A stretch of DNA of 64,000 bases from Pseudomonas sp. 2FG (lineage in GTDB: Bacteria; Pseudomonadota; Gammaproteobacteria; Pseudomonadales; Pseudomonadaceae), in the NCBI RefSeq assembly GCF_005502935.1, contig NZ_SCMP01000014.1:86232-150231 (forward strand), read 5' to 3'. The position numbers and the translations under genes are program-made. Numbering within the stretch: position 1 is the stretch's first letter; every line of letters starts with the position of its first letter. The notes under the pieces were generated by a model, which was not told the DNA's origin, searched no databases, and worked only from the letters and a program-made list of their open reading frames with translations. Shown here in pieces: positions 33,712 to 43,525 of the stretch.

Positions 33712-36700
33712 ATGGCTTTTACCGACCCCTTTATCCGTCGCCCGGTGCTGGCGACCGTGGTCAGCCTGCTGATCATCCTGCTGGGCTTCCAGGCCTTCGG
33801 CAAGCTGAGCATCCGCCAATACCCGCAGATGGAAAACGCCCTGATCCAGGTGACCACCGCCTACCCCGGGGCCAACGCCGAGACCATCCAGGGCTACATC
33901 ACCCAGCCGCTGCAACAGAGCCTGGCCAGTGCCGAGGGCATCGACTACATGACCTCGGTGAGCCGGCAGAATGTCTCGGTGGTGTCCATCTATGCGCGGA
34001 TCGGCGCCGACAGCGACCGCCTGTTCACCGAACTCCTGGCCAAGGCCAACGAGGTGAAGAACCAGCTGCCGCAGGCCGCCGAAGACCCGGTGCTGAGCAA
34101 GGAAGCGGCCGACGCCTCGGCGCTGATGTACATCAGTTTCTACAGCGATGAGCTGAGTAACCCACAGATCACCGATTACCTGTCACGGGTGATCCAGCCC
34201 AAGCTGGCGACGCTGCCGGGGATGGCCGAGGCGGAAATTCTCGGCAACCAGACCTTCGCCATGCGCCTCTGGCTGGACCCGGTGAAGCTCGCGGCCTATG
34301 GCGTCACCGCCAATGACGTCAACGACGCCGTACGCCAGAACAACTTCCTCTCCGCCGCCGGCGAGGTGAAGGGGCAGTACGTGGTCACCAGCATCAATGC
34401 CAGCACCGACCTGAAATCCGCCGCGGCCTTCGCCGCCATCCCACTGAAGACCGTCGGCGACAGCCGCGTGCTGATCGGCGACGTCGCGCGGGTGGAGATG
34501 GGCGCCGAGAACTACGACTCGATCAGCTCCTTCGACGGCATCCCCTCCGTCTATATCGCCATCAAGGGCACGCCCAGTTCCAACCCCCTGGAGGTGATCA
34601 AGGAGGTGCGCAAACTCCTGCCGGAGCTGGAGGCGCAACTGCCGCCGAACCTGAAAGTCGCCATCGCCTACGACGCCACGCTGTTTATCCAGGCCTCCAT
34701 CGACGAGGTGGTGAAAACCCTGTTCGAAGCGGTGCTGATCGTCATAGTCGTGGTCTTCCTGTTCCTCGGCGCGTTGCGCTCGGTGCTGATCCCGGTCATC
34801 ACCATCCCACTGTCGATGATCGGCGTGCTGTTTTTCATGCAGCTGATGGGCTACTCCATCAATTTGCTCACGCTGCTGGCCATGGTGCTGGCGATCGGCC
34901 TGGTGGTGGACGATGCCATAGTGGTGGTGGAGAACATCCACCGGCATATCGAGGAGGGCAAGACGCCCTTCGCCGCGGCCCTCGAGGGCGCCCGCGAGAT
35001 CGCCGTGCCGGTAGTGTCGATGACCATCACATTGGCGGCGGTGTATGCCCCCATCGGCTTCCTCGAGGGGCTCACCGGCGCGCTGTTCAAGGAGTTCGCC
35101 CTGACCCTGGCCGGCGCGGTGATCATCTCCGGCATAGTCGCCCTGACCCTGTCGCCGATGATGTGCGCCAAGTTGCTGCGCCACGATGAAAACCCCACGG
35201 GCCTGGCGCACAGGCTGGATCTGTTGTTCGAGCGGCTCAAGCAGCGCTACCAGCGCACGCTGCACGGCACCCTGAACACCCGCCCGGTGGTCGTGGTGTT
35301 CGCGCTGATCGTCATGTGCCTGATCCCCGTCCTCCTGCACCCGAAGCTCACCGAGAGTGAGCTGGCCCCGGACGAGGACCAGGGCATAGTGTTCTTGATG
35401 GCCACGGCGCCGCAGCCGACCAACCTCAATTACCTGAATGCCTATACCGATCAGTTCGTGAAGATCTTCAAGGAGTTCCCGGAGTACTACTCGTCCTTCC
35501 AGATCAACGGCTTCAAGGGCGTGCAGGCGGGGATCGGCGGCTTCCTGCTCAAGCCCTGGGACGAGCGGGAACGCACGCAGATGGAGCTGCTCCAGGAGGT
35601 GCAAGGCAAGCTCAGTGAGATCCCCGGCCTGCAGATCTTCGGTTTCAACCTGCCGTCGCTGCCGGGCACCGGCGAGGGCCCGCCCTTCCAGTTCGTGATC
35701 AACACCCCCAACGATTACGAGTCGCTGCTGCAGGTGACCGAGAAGATCAAGCAACGCGCCGAGGCGTCCGGCAAGTTCGCCTTCCTCGACGTCGACCTGG
35801 CCTTCGACAAGCCCGAGGTGGTGGTCGACATCGACCGCCAGAAGGCCGCCCAGATGGGCGTATCCATGGAGGATCTGGGGATGACCCTGGCCACCCTGCT
35901 CGGCGAAGGCGAGATCAACCGTTTCACCATCGACGGCCGCAGCTACAAGGTGATCGCCCAGGTCGAACGCGCCTACCGCGACAACCCGGGCTGGCTGAGC
36001 AATTACTACGTGAGGAACGCCAGCGGCGAGATGCTGCCACTCTCGACCCTGATCAAGGTGCATGACCAGGCGCGGCCCACCCAGCTGAACCAGTTCCAGC
36101 AGCTCAACTCGGCGATCATCCAGGGCGTGCCCATGGTCAGCATGGGCGAGGCCATCGAGACCGTCCGGCAGATCGCCGAAGAAGAGGCGCCGCGCGGCTT
36201 CGCCTTCGATTATGCCGGCGCTTCGCGGCAGTACGTGCAGGAAGGCAGCGCGCTGTACGTCACCTTCGGCCTGGCGCTGGCGCTGATTTTCCTGGTGCTG
36301 GCCGCGCAGTTCGAGAGTTTCCGTGATCCGCTGGTGATTCTGGTGACGGTGCCGCTGTCGATCTGCGGGGCGCTGATCCCGTTGTTCCTCGGTTTCTCCA
36401 GCATGAACATCTACACCCAGGTGGGCCTGGTGACCCTGATCGGCTTGATCACCAAGCACGGCATCCTGATCGTCGAGTTCGCCAATCAGCTGCGCCGCGA
36501 GAAGGGCTTATCCCGCCGCGCAGCGGTGGAGGAAGCCGCGGCGATCCGCCTGCGGCCGGTGCTGATGACCACCGCGGCGATGGTCTTTGGCATGGTGCCG
36601 CTGATCCTCGCCAGCGGTGCGGGGGCGGTCAGCCGTTTCGATATTGGCCTGGTGATCGCCACCGGCATGTCGGTCGGCACCCTGTTCACCCTGTTCGTGC

Positions 36701-36783
36701 TGCCCTGCGTCTACAGCCTGCTGGCCAAGCCGGATGCGCCGGCACCAGCAGAACAGCAACCCGAGCCGCTGCCGACCCGTTAA
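33712..36783 (+). CDS. mexW: RND multidrug efflux transporter, MexW-like
   Basis: 1023 residues with the 12-helix RND layout: start FTDPFIRRPVLATVVSLLIILLG, periplasmic porter domain, and the proton-relay helix LVVDDAIVVVENIHRHIEEGK with the two adjacent Asp residues. The second repeat contains LVTLIGLITKHGILIVEFANQLRREKG. It is an HAE-1 type drug exporter working with the adaptor immediately upstream. IS remnant copy 2 begins 27 bases after its stop. Confidence 0.93.
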   Translation: MAFTDPFIRRPVLATVVSLLIILLGFQAFGKLSIRQYPQMENALIQVTTAYPGANAETIQGYITQPLQQSLASAEGIDYMTSVSRQNVSVVSIYARIGADSDRLFTELLAKANEVKNQLPQAAEDPVLSKEAADASALMYISFYSDELSNPQITDYLSRVIQPKLATLPGMAEAEILGNQTFAMRLWLDPVKLAAYGVTANDVNDAVRQNNFLSAAGEVKGQYVVTSINASTDLKSAAAFAAIPLKTVGDSRVLIGDVARVEMGAENYDSISSFDGIPSVYIAIKGTPSSNPLEVIKEVRKLLPELEAQLPPNLKVAIAYDATLFIQASIDEVVKTLFEAVLIVIVVVFLFLGALRSVLIPVITIPLSMIGVLFFMQLMGYSINLLTLLAMVLAIGLVVDDAIVVVENIHRHIEEGKTPFAAALEGAREIAVPVVSMTITLAAVYAPIGFLEGLTGALFKEFALTLAGAVIISGIVALTLSPMMCAKLLRHDENPTGLAHRLDLLFERLKQRYQRTLHGTLNTRPVVVVFALIVMCLIPVLLHPKLTESELAPDEDQGIVFLMATAPQPTNLNYLNAYTDQFVKIFKEFPEYYSSFQINGFKGVQAGIGGFLLKPWDERERTQMELLQEVQGKLSEIPGLQIFGFNLPSLPGTGEGPPFQFVINTPNDYESLLQVTEKIKQRAEASGKFAFLDVDLAFDKPEVVVDIDRQKAAQMGVSMEDLGMTLATLLGEGEINRFTIDGRSYKVIAQVERAYRDNPGWLSNYYVRNASGEMLPLSTLIKVHDQARPTQLNQFQQLNSAIIQGVPMVSMGEAIETVRQIAEEEAPRGFAFDYAGASRQYVQEGSALYVTFGLALALIFLVLAAQFESFRDPLVILVTVPLSICGALIPLFLGFSSMNIYTQVGLVTLIGLITKHGILIVEFANQLRREKGLSRRAAVEEAAAIRLRPVLMTTAAMVFGMVPLILASGAGAVSRFDIGLVIATGMSVGTLFTLFVLPCVYSLLAKPDAPAPAEQQPEPLPTR

Positions 36784-36810
36784 CCGCGCCCAAGAAAAAG
36801 CCCCGCAAGT

Positions 36811-37301
36811 CAGACTGAGTGAAAACCTAGCAGTCTGATCCGTGGATGAAGACAATGCCCGTCTCGAGCGATACGGGCATTGTCGTTTATGGGCTATAGC
36901 CAGGGCGAAGCACGCAACCAAGGCCGTGTGTTTCCGGTTTCACTGAACCAACTGATTCCCGCGGAGCATCTGGTGCGGGCGATCGAAGCCCAGGTGGCGC
37001 GTCTCGAGGTGCGCGAGATGGGCCTCCGCTCCTCGCGGCGGCTGGCGGCCCATCCGGAGATGATGGCCAGGCGGCGCGCCACCGGCCGCGTCCTGTTGCG
37101 CCAGTCAAAGGGCGCTCGCACCGAAATGGCCTTGGCGTGCCAGCCTACAACCTCAAACGGGCGGTCAAGGTGCTGGGGGGGACTCATCGCGCCGATGGGC
37201 TGAAACGCCGCTTTTCCCATCATCATCCGCACAAAAGCAAACACCCCGAACAGCTCGGGGCGTTTGCTTGGCCCGCTATCAGCGGGTGTTCACAGGGTCT
37301 G
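36811..37301 (+). mobile_element. IS remnant, internally deleted, copy 2
   Basis: 491 bases bounded by CAGACTGAGTGAAAAC (36811-36826) and GTGTTCACAGGGTCTG (37286-37301), the same terminal repeats as the copy at 24920-25383 but in opposite orientation. The transposase start (GYSQGEARNQGRVFPVSL, NQLIPAEHLVRAIEAQVARLEV) continues further than in copy 1, but a 45-base segment coding EHPVGKRKQW is gone, between two CACCG direct repeats. No active transposase. Confidence 0.82.
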
Positions 37302-37328
37302 TTAGGCCGATTTTTCATCCAACATGAC

Positions 37329-37958
37329 TCAACGCAACTCAGTAAACGCCAGCTTCACACCCAGCCCGACCAACACCGCGCCCATGGCTCGATCGAACCA
37401 GTGGCCCATGCGGGCAAACCCGGCGCGCACCCGCTGCTGGCTGAACAGCATCGCCACCAGGCAGAACCACAGCGCCGTGGCAGCGGCCAGGTAAACGCCG
37501 TAACCGGCCTGCACCGCCAGGGGGGTATGCGGGTTGATGACCACAGTGAACAGCGAGAGGAAAAACAGCGTGGCCTTGGGGTTCAAGCCATTGGTCACCA
37601 AACCGCTGGTGAAGGCAGCGCGCGCCGTGCGCTCAGTCGCCAGCAACGGCAGCTCGGCCATGCCAGGGGCCGCGGGCTTGGCCCGCAGCGCCTTGATGCC
37701 GATATACAGCAGGTAGGCCGCCGCCAGCCATTTCAGCGCGTTGAACAGCACGATCGACTGCGACACGATCAAGCCGATCCCCAGCAGCGAATAGACCACA
37801 TGGACAAAGATTCCGCAGCCGACGCCAAGCGCCGTCCAGGTGCCCGCACGGCGACCGTTGGCCACGCTTTCGCGCACCACTATGGCGAAGTCCGGGCCCG
37901 GGCTGGCCACGGCCAGCAGGTGAATCAGGGCAACGGTGAAAAATTCCGCCCAGTACAT
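37329..37958 (-). CDS. LysE/RhtB family amino acid exporter
   Basis: 209 residues, six predicted helices, with the RhtB-type start FFTVALIHLLAVASPGPDFAIVVRESVANGRRAG and the GLVTNGLNPKATLFFLSLFTVV motif. Exports small amino acids such as homoserine, threonine or similar. A single gene; substrate not deducible. Confidence 0.92.
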   Translation of the reverse strand: MYWAEFFTVALIHLLAVASPGPDFAIVVRESVANGRRAGTWTALGVGCGIFVHVVYSLLGIGLIVSQSIVLFNALKWLAAAYLLYIGIKALRAKPAAPGMAELPLLATERTARAAFTSGLVTNGLNPKATLFFLSLFTVVINPHTPLAVQAGYGVYLAAATALWFCLVAMLFSQQRVRAGFARMGHWFDRAMGAVLVGLGVKLAFTELR

Positions 37959-38079
37959 AGGGACCTCCGCGAACTATGAATACGTCAATCGGCTCGGCCG
38001 ACTCTACGCGACTCGCCCGCCAGGCAACAGCTACAGTTGGGCTCACACAGAGCAAGCGGGCATTACCCGCCGCTTAGCC

Positions 38080-39657
38080 TCATAAGCGCTGCTTGAACAA
38101 ACTGACGTCAAACACGCTGAGCTGATTGCGCCCCTTGGCTTTGGCCTGATACAGCGCCCGATCGGCGCAGTGCATCAGCATGGCGGCGCCTTCGGCCTCC
38201 CCCGCCGGCACGAAGGCATGCACCCCGGCGCTCAGCGTGACCACGCCCAGAGGGCTGCCCGAATGCACGATCTGTGAGGCCTCCAGGGCCTGGCGAATCT
38301 GCTCCGCGACCGTCTGCGCGCCCGCCGCGTCGGTTTCCGGCAACAACAAGCAGAACTCCTCACCACCGTAACGGGCGCCCAGATCGCCTGAGCGCTTCTG
38401 CCCGTTCTTGATCACCTGCGCCACGCGCCGCAGGCATTGATCGCCCGCCGCGTGGCCGTACATATCGTTGTACTGCTTGAAGTAGTCGATATCCATCATG
38501 ACCAGCGCCAGCGAACGTTTGTACCGGGCCGCGCGCTGCAATTCATCCGTCAGCGCCGCCATAAAGCGCCGGCGGTTGGCCAGCAGGGTCAGCTCATCCT
38601 CCAGCGCCAGCTTCTCCAAGCGCTGATTGAGTGACTCCAGGGTGTCGCGGGCGGCCAGCAGCTGCGCCTCGGCGTTGAGCCCGCCCTTGATCAGGCGGAT
38701 CAGATGAAACCCCAGCAGGCCGAGCAATAACGCCAATAGCGTGACTACGCCCAGTTGCAGATAAGCGTCCTGACGCCAGTTCGTGAGCACCTCGGCCTGC
38801 GATAAAGCCGCCGTGACGACCAGCGGATAGCCCTGCAGATGGCGATAGCTGTACAGCCGCGCCTCGCCATCCAGCAGGGACACGAACCTCGCGTTGCCTA
38901 CCGGGCTTTTCGGCAAATACTCGCTGAAGATCGGGCTAGCGGCCAAATCGGTGCCAATGGCGCGCTCCTGAAAAGGCTGGCGTACCAACACCGTGCCGGT
39001 GTCCAGGGTGAGCGCAATGGCGCCCTTCTCATTGAGCTCGAAGCTGCTGTAGAAGCGCTGGAAATAGTCCATGGCCACTGTCGCCAAGACCACTCCGGCG
39101 AATTGCCCCTCGGCATCCTCGAGCCGCCGTGAAACCGGGATGACCCAGTCACCGCCATTGTGGCTGCGCATCGGCAGGCCAATGTGTGGCTGGCGGTCGG
39201 CATGCTCGCGGTGATAGATGAAATACTCGCGGTCGCTATGGTTGGCCACCGCTGGCGCGGCAGCCAAGGAGGTCACCCGCTGCTGCCCGCTCTGGTCGTA
39301 AACGAACAGCCCCTGCAGCTCCGGCAAGTCAACCACCTGCACACCCAGCAACTGCTGCAAACGCCGCAACTGCGCCGGCCCGGCGCCCTCCTCCGCCAGC
39401 CGCTCGACCAGCCCGATCAGGATGGTGTCGGCCTTCTTCAAGGTATCCTGCGCGTGCTGGGCGAGGGCAAACGCCAGGTTCGAGGTCTCGATCTGCGCGT
39501 CCTTGAGCCGGGTGACCCGTGCATTCCAGGTCATCCAGGCATCGCTGGCGATCAGGGAAATGCCGACGAGAATGACGAAGACCTTGGCCAAAGGCAGGAC
39601 GGAACGCTGCTCCAGCAGACGCAAAAAGCGCGGAAATCTGTTGTACTCGTCAGTCAT
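38080..39657 (-). CDS. Diguanylate cyclase with periplasmic dCache sensor
   Basis: 525 residues. First membrane helix near residues 22-42 (LAKVFVILVGISLIASDAWMTW), a periplasmic double-Cache-type domain (NHSDREYFIYHREHADRQPHIGLP; GDWVIPVSRRLEDAEGQFAGVVLATV), a second helix (LGVVTLLALLLGLLGFHLI), a short coiled coil, and a GGDEF domain with intact GGEEF (RYGGEEFCLLLPETD) and DIDYFKQYND. Makes c-di-GMP in response to an external ligand. The I-site is unclear: the residues just before the GGEEF motif (KRSGDLGARYGG) show RSGD rather than RxxD spaced in the usual way. Confidence 0.92.
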   Translation of the reverse strand: MTDEYNRFPRFLRLLEQRSVLPLAKVFVILVGISLIASDAWMTWNARVTRLKDAQIETSNLAFALAQHAQDTLKKADTILIGLVERLAEEGAGPAQLRRLQQLLGVQVVDLPELQGLFVYDQSGQQRVTSLAAAPAVANHSDREYFIYHREHADRQPHIGLPMRSHNGGDWVIPVSRRLEDAEGQFAGVVLATVAMDYFQRFYSSFELNEKGAIALTLDTGTVLVRQPFQERAIGTDLAASPIFSEYLPKSPVGNARFVSLLDGEARLYSYRHLQGYPLVVTAALSQAEVLTNWRQDAYLQLGVVTLLALLLGLLGFHLIRLIKGGLNAEAQLLAARDTLESLNQRLEKLALEDELTLLANRRRFMAALTDELQRAARYKRSLALVMMDIDYFKQYNDMYGHAAGDQCLRRVAQVIKNGQKRSGDLGARYGGEEFCLLLPETDAAGAQTVAEQIRQALEASQIVHSGSPLGVVTLSAGVHAFVPAGEAEGAAMLMHCADRALYQAKAKGRNQLSVFDVSLFKQRL

Positions 39658-39930
39658 AAGTCCCTGCTTGGGTACTCGCGGAGCGTTAACCCTACACTAG
39701 ACAACTCGCCACGCCGCTTAAACAGCCCGACGGCTTAATACCACAGCCTGACCGCTCGCGAATTGTCGCCGGCAAACGCCGAAGGGGACCAGCATACCGT
39801 CACTCTCGGGCGCCGCAGAGAGTATGTCACCTGAGCGCTGCCGAGGCAGGCACGGCGAATGTCCAGGGTTGCGCAGATGCCGCAACGGCCACAGGTTAAA
39901 TTGCACCACGGATAAAGGGAGCCCCTACCG

Positions 39931-40890
39931 ATGAACCCGCGCGCCGTATTCCTTGACCACGCCTCCCTCGATCTCGGCGACCTCAATCTCGCACCGCTTC
40001 AGCAGGTGTTTGGCGAACTGACTCTGCATGGGCAAAGCGCACCCGAGCAGATCGCCGAACGCTTGCAAGGTGCGCAGATCGCCATCAGCAACAAGGCACC
40101 GCTGACGGCGGCGACCTTTGCCGCCTGCCCGCAGCTCAAGCTGGTGCTGGTCGCCGCCACCGGCACCAACAATATCGACCTGGCCGCTGCCCGCGCCCAT
40201 GGCATCAGCGTCTGCAACTGCCAGGGCTACGGCACGCCCTCGGTGGCGCAACACACCCTGATGCTGCTGCTCGCCCTGGCCACCCGCCTACCGGACTACC
40301 AGGCCGCCGTACGCGCCGGGCGCTGGCAACAGGCGCAGCAGTTCTGCCTGCTGGACTTCCCGATTGTCGAGCTGGAAGGCAAGACCCTCGGCCTGCTCGG
40401 CCATGGCGAGCTGGGTGGCGCCGTCGCCAAACTGGCGGAAGCCTTCGGGATGCGCGTGCTGCTCGGGCAACTGCCCGGCCGGCCGCCGCGCGCCGACCGC
40501 ATGCCACTGGACGAGCTGCTGCCACAAGTCGATGCGCTGACCCTGCACTGCCCGCTGACCGAACACACCCAGGACCTGATCGGCGCCTACCAACTGAGCC
40601 TGATGAAACCCGGCGCCTTTCTGATCAACAGCGCCCGCGGTGGCCTGGTCAACGAACAGGCGCTAGCCGACGCCCTGCGCCGCGGCCATCTGGGCGGCGC
40701 CGCCACCGACGTGCTGACCCAGGAGCCGCCAACGGCGGGCAATCCGTTGCTGGCGGCCGATATCCCGCGCCTGATCATCACCCCGCACAGCGCCTGGGGC
40801 AGCCGGGAAGCGCGGCAACGTATCGTCATCCAGCTGGCGGAAAACGCCGCGGCGTTTTTCAGCGGGGCACCCCGCCGATTGGTCGGTTAG
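39931..40890 (+). CDS. D-2-hydroxyacid dehydrogenase (hydroxypyruvate/glycerate type)
   Basis: 319 residues. NAD fold GKTLGLLGHGELGGAVAKLA, substrate loop LVAATGTNNIDL, catalytic Arg in NSARGGLVNE, Glu near DVLTQEPP and His in ITPHSAWGSREAR. Most like glycerate dehydrogenase/hydroxypyruvate reductase. AAAGGGAG precedes the ATG. The 273 bases between the divergent diguanylate cyclase gene and this gene show no further features to me. Confidence 0.9.
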   Translation: MNPRAVFLDHASLDLGDLNLAPLQQVFGELTLHGQSAPEQIAERLQGAQIAISNKAPLTAATFAACPQLKLVLVAATGTNNIDLAAARAHGISVCNCQGYGTPSVAQHTLMLLLALATRLPDYQAAVRAGRWQQAQQFCLLDFPIVELEGKTLGLLGHGELGGAVAKLAEAFGMRVLLGQLPGRPPRADRMPLDELLPQVDALTLHCPLTEHTQDLIGAYQLSLMKPGAFLINSARGGLVNEQALADALRRGHLGGAATDVLTQEPPTAGNPLLAADIPRLIITPHSAWGSREARQRIVIQLAENAAAFFSGAPRRLVG

Positions 40891-40971
40891 GCTCTGTTGA
40901 CGTTTGAAGACGGCCGCGCTGGAGCCTATGCTGCGCCACTTTTTAGAAACGCCCAGGTTTAAGGAATGCCC

Positions 40972-41970
40972 ATGGACCCGCGAAGCGAAGTGCTACTGCG
41001 CCAGCCCGAACTCTTCACCGGCAACCTGCTGCTCGCCGGTTTGCCGGCCGACGACTTGCTCGGCCAGCTGCCAGCCGCCCACGGCTGGAGCTGGCATGCC
41101 GGTGAGCAGGCGACACTGGAGGCACGTTTTCCCGGGCGCAGCCAGTTTGGCGTGACAGTGGCCGACGCGCAGTTCGACGCAGCCGTGCTCTTCCTGCCCA
41201 AATCCCGCGAGCTGACGGATTACCTGTTGAATGCCCTGGCGGCTCGCCTGCCCGGTCGCGAGCTGTTTCTGGTCGGCGAAAAACGTAGCGGCATCGAGCG
41301 CGCGGCCAAGCAACTGACGCCGTTCGGCAAACCGCGCAAGCTGGACAGCGCACGACACTGCCAACTCTGGCAGGTCAGGGTCGCGCAAGCCCCCGCCGCA
41401 CCGGACCTGGAAGCCCTGGCCCAGCGTTATCAGCTGGAACTGGCGGATGGTCCACTGACGGTGATCAGCCTGCCTGGGGTCTTCAGCCATGGCCGCCTGG
41501 ATCGCGGCACCGCCCTGCTCCTGCAACATCTGGACAAGTTGCCCAGCGGCCACCTGCTCGACTTCGGTTGCGGTGCCGGCGTACTCGGCGCCGCACTGAA
41601 GCGGCGCTTCCCGCACAACCAGATCAGCCTGCTCGACGTGGATGCCTTCGCCGCCGCCAGCAGTCGCCTGACCCTGGCCGCCAATGGCCTGGAGGCTGAA
41701 GTGTTGACCGGCGACGGAATCGACGCGGCGCCAAGCGGGCTCAACGCCATCCTCAGCAATCCACCCTTCCATGAAGGCGTGCATACCGACTACCTGGCCA
41801 CGGAAAACCTGCTGCGCCAAGCGGTCAAACACCTCAAGCCGGGGGGCGAGTTGCGCCTGGTGGCCAACAGTTTCCTCAGGTACCAACCGCTGATCGAGGA
41901 ACATCTGGGCCCCTGTCAGACCTTGGGCGAAGGCCAGGGTTTTCGGATCTACCAGGCCAAACGCCGCTGA
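40972..41970 (+). CDS. rsmC: 16S rRNA m2G1207 methyltransferase
   Basis: 332 residues beginning [30 protein letters not shown]. The N-terminal pseudo-methyltransferase domain is followed by the catalytic one with [20 protein letters not shown] (SAM motif I) and [13 protein letters not shown] (N-P-P-F, N2-guanine methylation). AAGGAA lies 7 bases before this ATG; the ATG two codons upstream is too close to the ribosome site. Confidence 0.93.
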   Translation: MDPRSEVLLRQPELFTGNLLLAGLPADDLLGQLPAAHGWSWHAGEQATLEARFPGRSQFGVTVADAQFDAAVLFLPKSRELTDYLLNALAARLPGRELFLVGEKRSGIERAAKQLTPFGKPRKLDSARHCQLWQVRVAQAPAAPDLEALAQRYQLELADGPLTVISLPGVFSHGRLDRGTALLLQHLDKLPSGHLLDFGCGAGVLGAALKRRFPHNQISLLDVDAFAAASSRLTLAANGLEAEVLTGDGIDAAPSGLNAILSNPPFHEGVHTDYLATENLLRQAVKHLKPGGELRLVANSFLRYQPLIEEHLGPCQTLGEGQGFRIYQAKRR

Positions 41971-42011
41971 GCGGCCCTTGCCCAATGCGCCACGCTTGGG
42001 CAAACTGCGCC

Positions 42012-42120
42012 CCGTCCTAGGGGAGTAGTCTCCCGCGAGCGCCAGGTTCACATCGGCAGGCTCGCCCGGCACGCGTCAACATACTTGGTCAGCAGACCAT
42101 GGCGCGTGCGACCCAAGGTC
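42012..42120 (+). promoter_or_regulatory. yybP-ykoY manganese riboswitch aptamer
   Basis: The two conserved internal-loop strands of this class are present: CCTAGGGGAGTAGTC at the 5' side and GTCAACATACTTGGTC followed by GACCATGGCGCGTGCGACC on the 3' side, with pairing arms between them. The element lies between rsmC and the GDT1-family gene, which is a known partner of this Mn2+ riboswitch. Aptamer limits are approximate. Confidence 0.85.
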
Positions 42121-42191
42121 CGCTCAGAATCTGCTCAAGATCGTCGCGATATTGAATAGGCTCTCAGCCGGGCCGCAGGGTTTGACCAGAC

Positions 42192-42239
42192 CTATGACAC
42201 GTACACCTTACCCGGGGCGGGAAGGCGTGCGTGTCATAG
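42192..42239 (+). promoter_or_regulatory. Long hairpin between riboswitch and start codon
   Basis: CTATGACACG (42192-42201) pairs with CGTGTCATAG (42230-42239), and CACCTT pairs inside with AAGGCGTG allowing a bulge. No T tract follows, so it is not a typical terminator. It ends 29 bases before the ATG and may be part of the riboswitch expression platform or a stabilising element. Confidence 0.55.
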
Positions 42240-42268
42240 CCGTGTCGACCCGCCCCTGAGGAAGCCCG

Positions 42269-42850
42269 ATGGAATCGCTCTACCTACCGACCCTGATCGT
42301 CGCCTTGGCCGAAATCGGTGACAAGACGCAGCTGCTGGCGTTGTTGCTGGCCGCCCGCTTTCGCCGGCCCTGGCCGATCATCTGCGGCATAGTGGTCGCC
42401 ACCCTGGCCAACCATTTCGCCGCCGGCGCCATCGGCAACTGGGTCGCCAGCTTCTTCGCGCCCGCCACGCTGAGCTGGATTCTGGCGGCGTCCTTCGTCG
42501 CCGTCGCGCTGTGGACACTGGTCCCAGACCAACTGGACGCCGATGAAGCCTCGAGCCTGAAGCGCTACGGGCCCTTCCTCACCACCTTGATCGCCTTCTT
42601 CCTGGCGGAAATGGGCGACAAGACCCAGGTCGCCACCGTGATGCTGGCGGCGCAATACCCGCACTTCATCCTGGTGATCATCGGCACCACGCTGGGCATG
42701 CTGATTGCCAACGTGCCGGTGGTGCTGGCGGGCAACTTCGCCGCCGAGCGTCTGCCACTGACACTCATTCGTCGTCTAGCCGCTACGGCCTTCGGCGCCC
42801 TGGCCATCTACGCCGGCTATCACGCGCTTCAACTCAGCGGGCTGAGCTGA
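42269..42850 (+). CDS. mneA: GDT1/TMEM165 family (UPF0016) manganese exporter
   Basis: 193 residues, two copies of the family motif E-x-G-D-K-T: ALAEIGDKTQLLALLL and FLAEMGDKTQVATVML, each in a membrane helix, six helices in total. These proteins export Mn2+ (MneA) in bacteria. The upstream yybP-ykoY element fits induction by manganese. GAGGAAG precedes the ATG. Confidence 0.92.
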   Translation: MESLYLPTLIVALAEIGDKTQLLALLLAARFRRPWPIICGIVVATLANHFAAGAIGNWVASFFAPATLSWILAASFVAVALWTLVPDQLDADEASSLKRYGPFLTTLIAFFLAEMGDKTQVATVMLAAQYPHFILVIIGTTLGMLIANVPVVLAGNFAAERLPLTLIRRLAATAFGALAIYAGYHALQLSGLS

Positions 42851-42976
42851 AGCGCGACCAACTCAACACTCTCCTGACGCCGGCTCGCTGGCGTTTCGGC
42901 CAATACCGGCCTGGGAGGGCCCGCTGTTAAAGTGTGCAAGTCATTGCACACCTTAGTGCGCCCATGGAGAGCAGTT

Positions 42977-43420
42977 ATGTCACTGGATGATATGAAGAAA
43001 CTGGTTCGCCAGCATATCGACCTGTCCTGGAACAAGGGTCGCCTGGCCCTGACCGAACAGCTGCACAGCAAGAGCTTCCTCTACAAAAGCTCCTTTGTCG
43101 GCCGCCCCATGGGCAGTGCGGCTTTCGCCCAACTGGTGCTCGACATCCGTAGCGCCATGCCGGATCTGCAGGTGGTGCTCGAGGAGTGCCTGGCCGAAGG
43201 CCATAAGGTCTTCACCTGGAGCACCCTGATCGGCACCATCGAGAAACCCGGCCTGGGCTACCCGCCGAGCGACAAGGTGCTGAGCATCTCGGCCATGGCC
43301 TGCTGGACCCTGTCGCCCGCCGGGGAAGTGGAGGAAATCTGCACCATGTTCGACATGGAGAGTTTCCGCTCACAACTCGGCCTGGAGTCCCGGCCCTTTG
43401 CCGAAATCGCCTTGCCGTGA
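42977..43420 (+). CDS. SnoaL/NTF2-like polyketide cyclase-family protein
   Basis: 147 residues. MSLDDMKKLVRQHIDLSWNKGRLALTEQLHSKSFLYKSSFVGRPMGSAAFAQLV followed by alternating strands (FTWSTLIGTIEKP; MACWTLSPAGEVEEICTMFD) is the cone-shaped NTF2-like fold of the SnoaL group. A ligand-binding or isomerase role is possible; nothing shows the substrate. The ATG at 42977 has GGAGAGC upstream; a GTG at 42932 is possible but less likely. Confidence 0.82.
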   Translation: MSLDDMKKLVRQHIDLSWNKGRLALTEQLHSKSFLYKSSFVGRPMGSAAFAQLVLDIRSAMPDLQVVLEECLAEGHKVFTWSTLIGTIEKPGLGYPPSDKVLSISAMACWTLSPAGEVEEICTMFDMESFRSQLGLESRPFAEIALP

Positions 43421-43525
43421 AGATGCCCGCGCCTACCAATAAGCCTTATCGCGGAACCACCGGATAGCCCGCGCCAGCGTCTCATCCACTGTCGTTTGCG
43501 CCATGAAGCCCGGCTCAGCCTGGGC

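Noticed and set aside
34183..36459. 758-codon open frame on the minus strand inside mexW
   Set aside because: It is the antisense shadow of a fully conserved RND transporter; its product is His/Gln/Asp-rich with no recognisable fold, as expected from high-GC codon bias.
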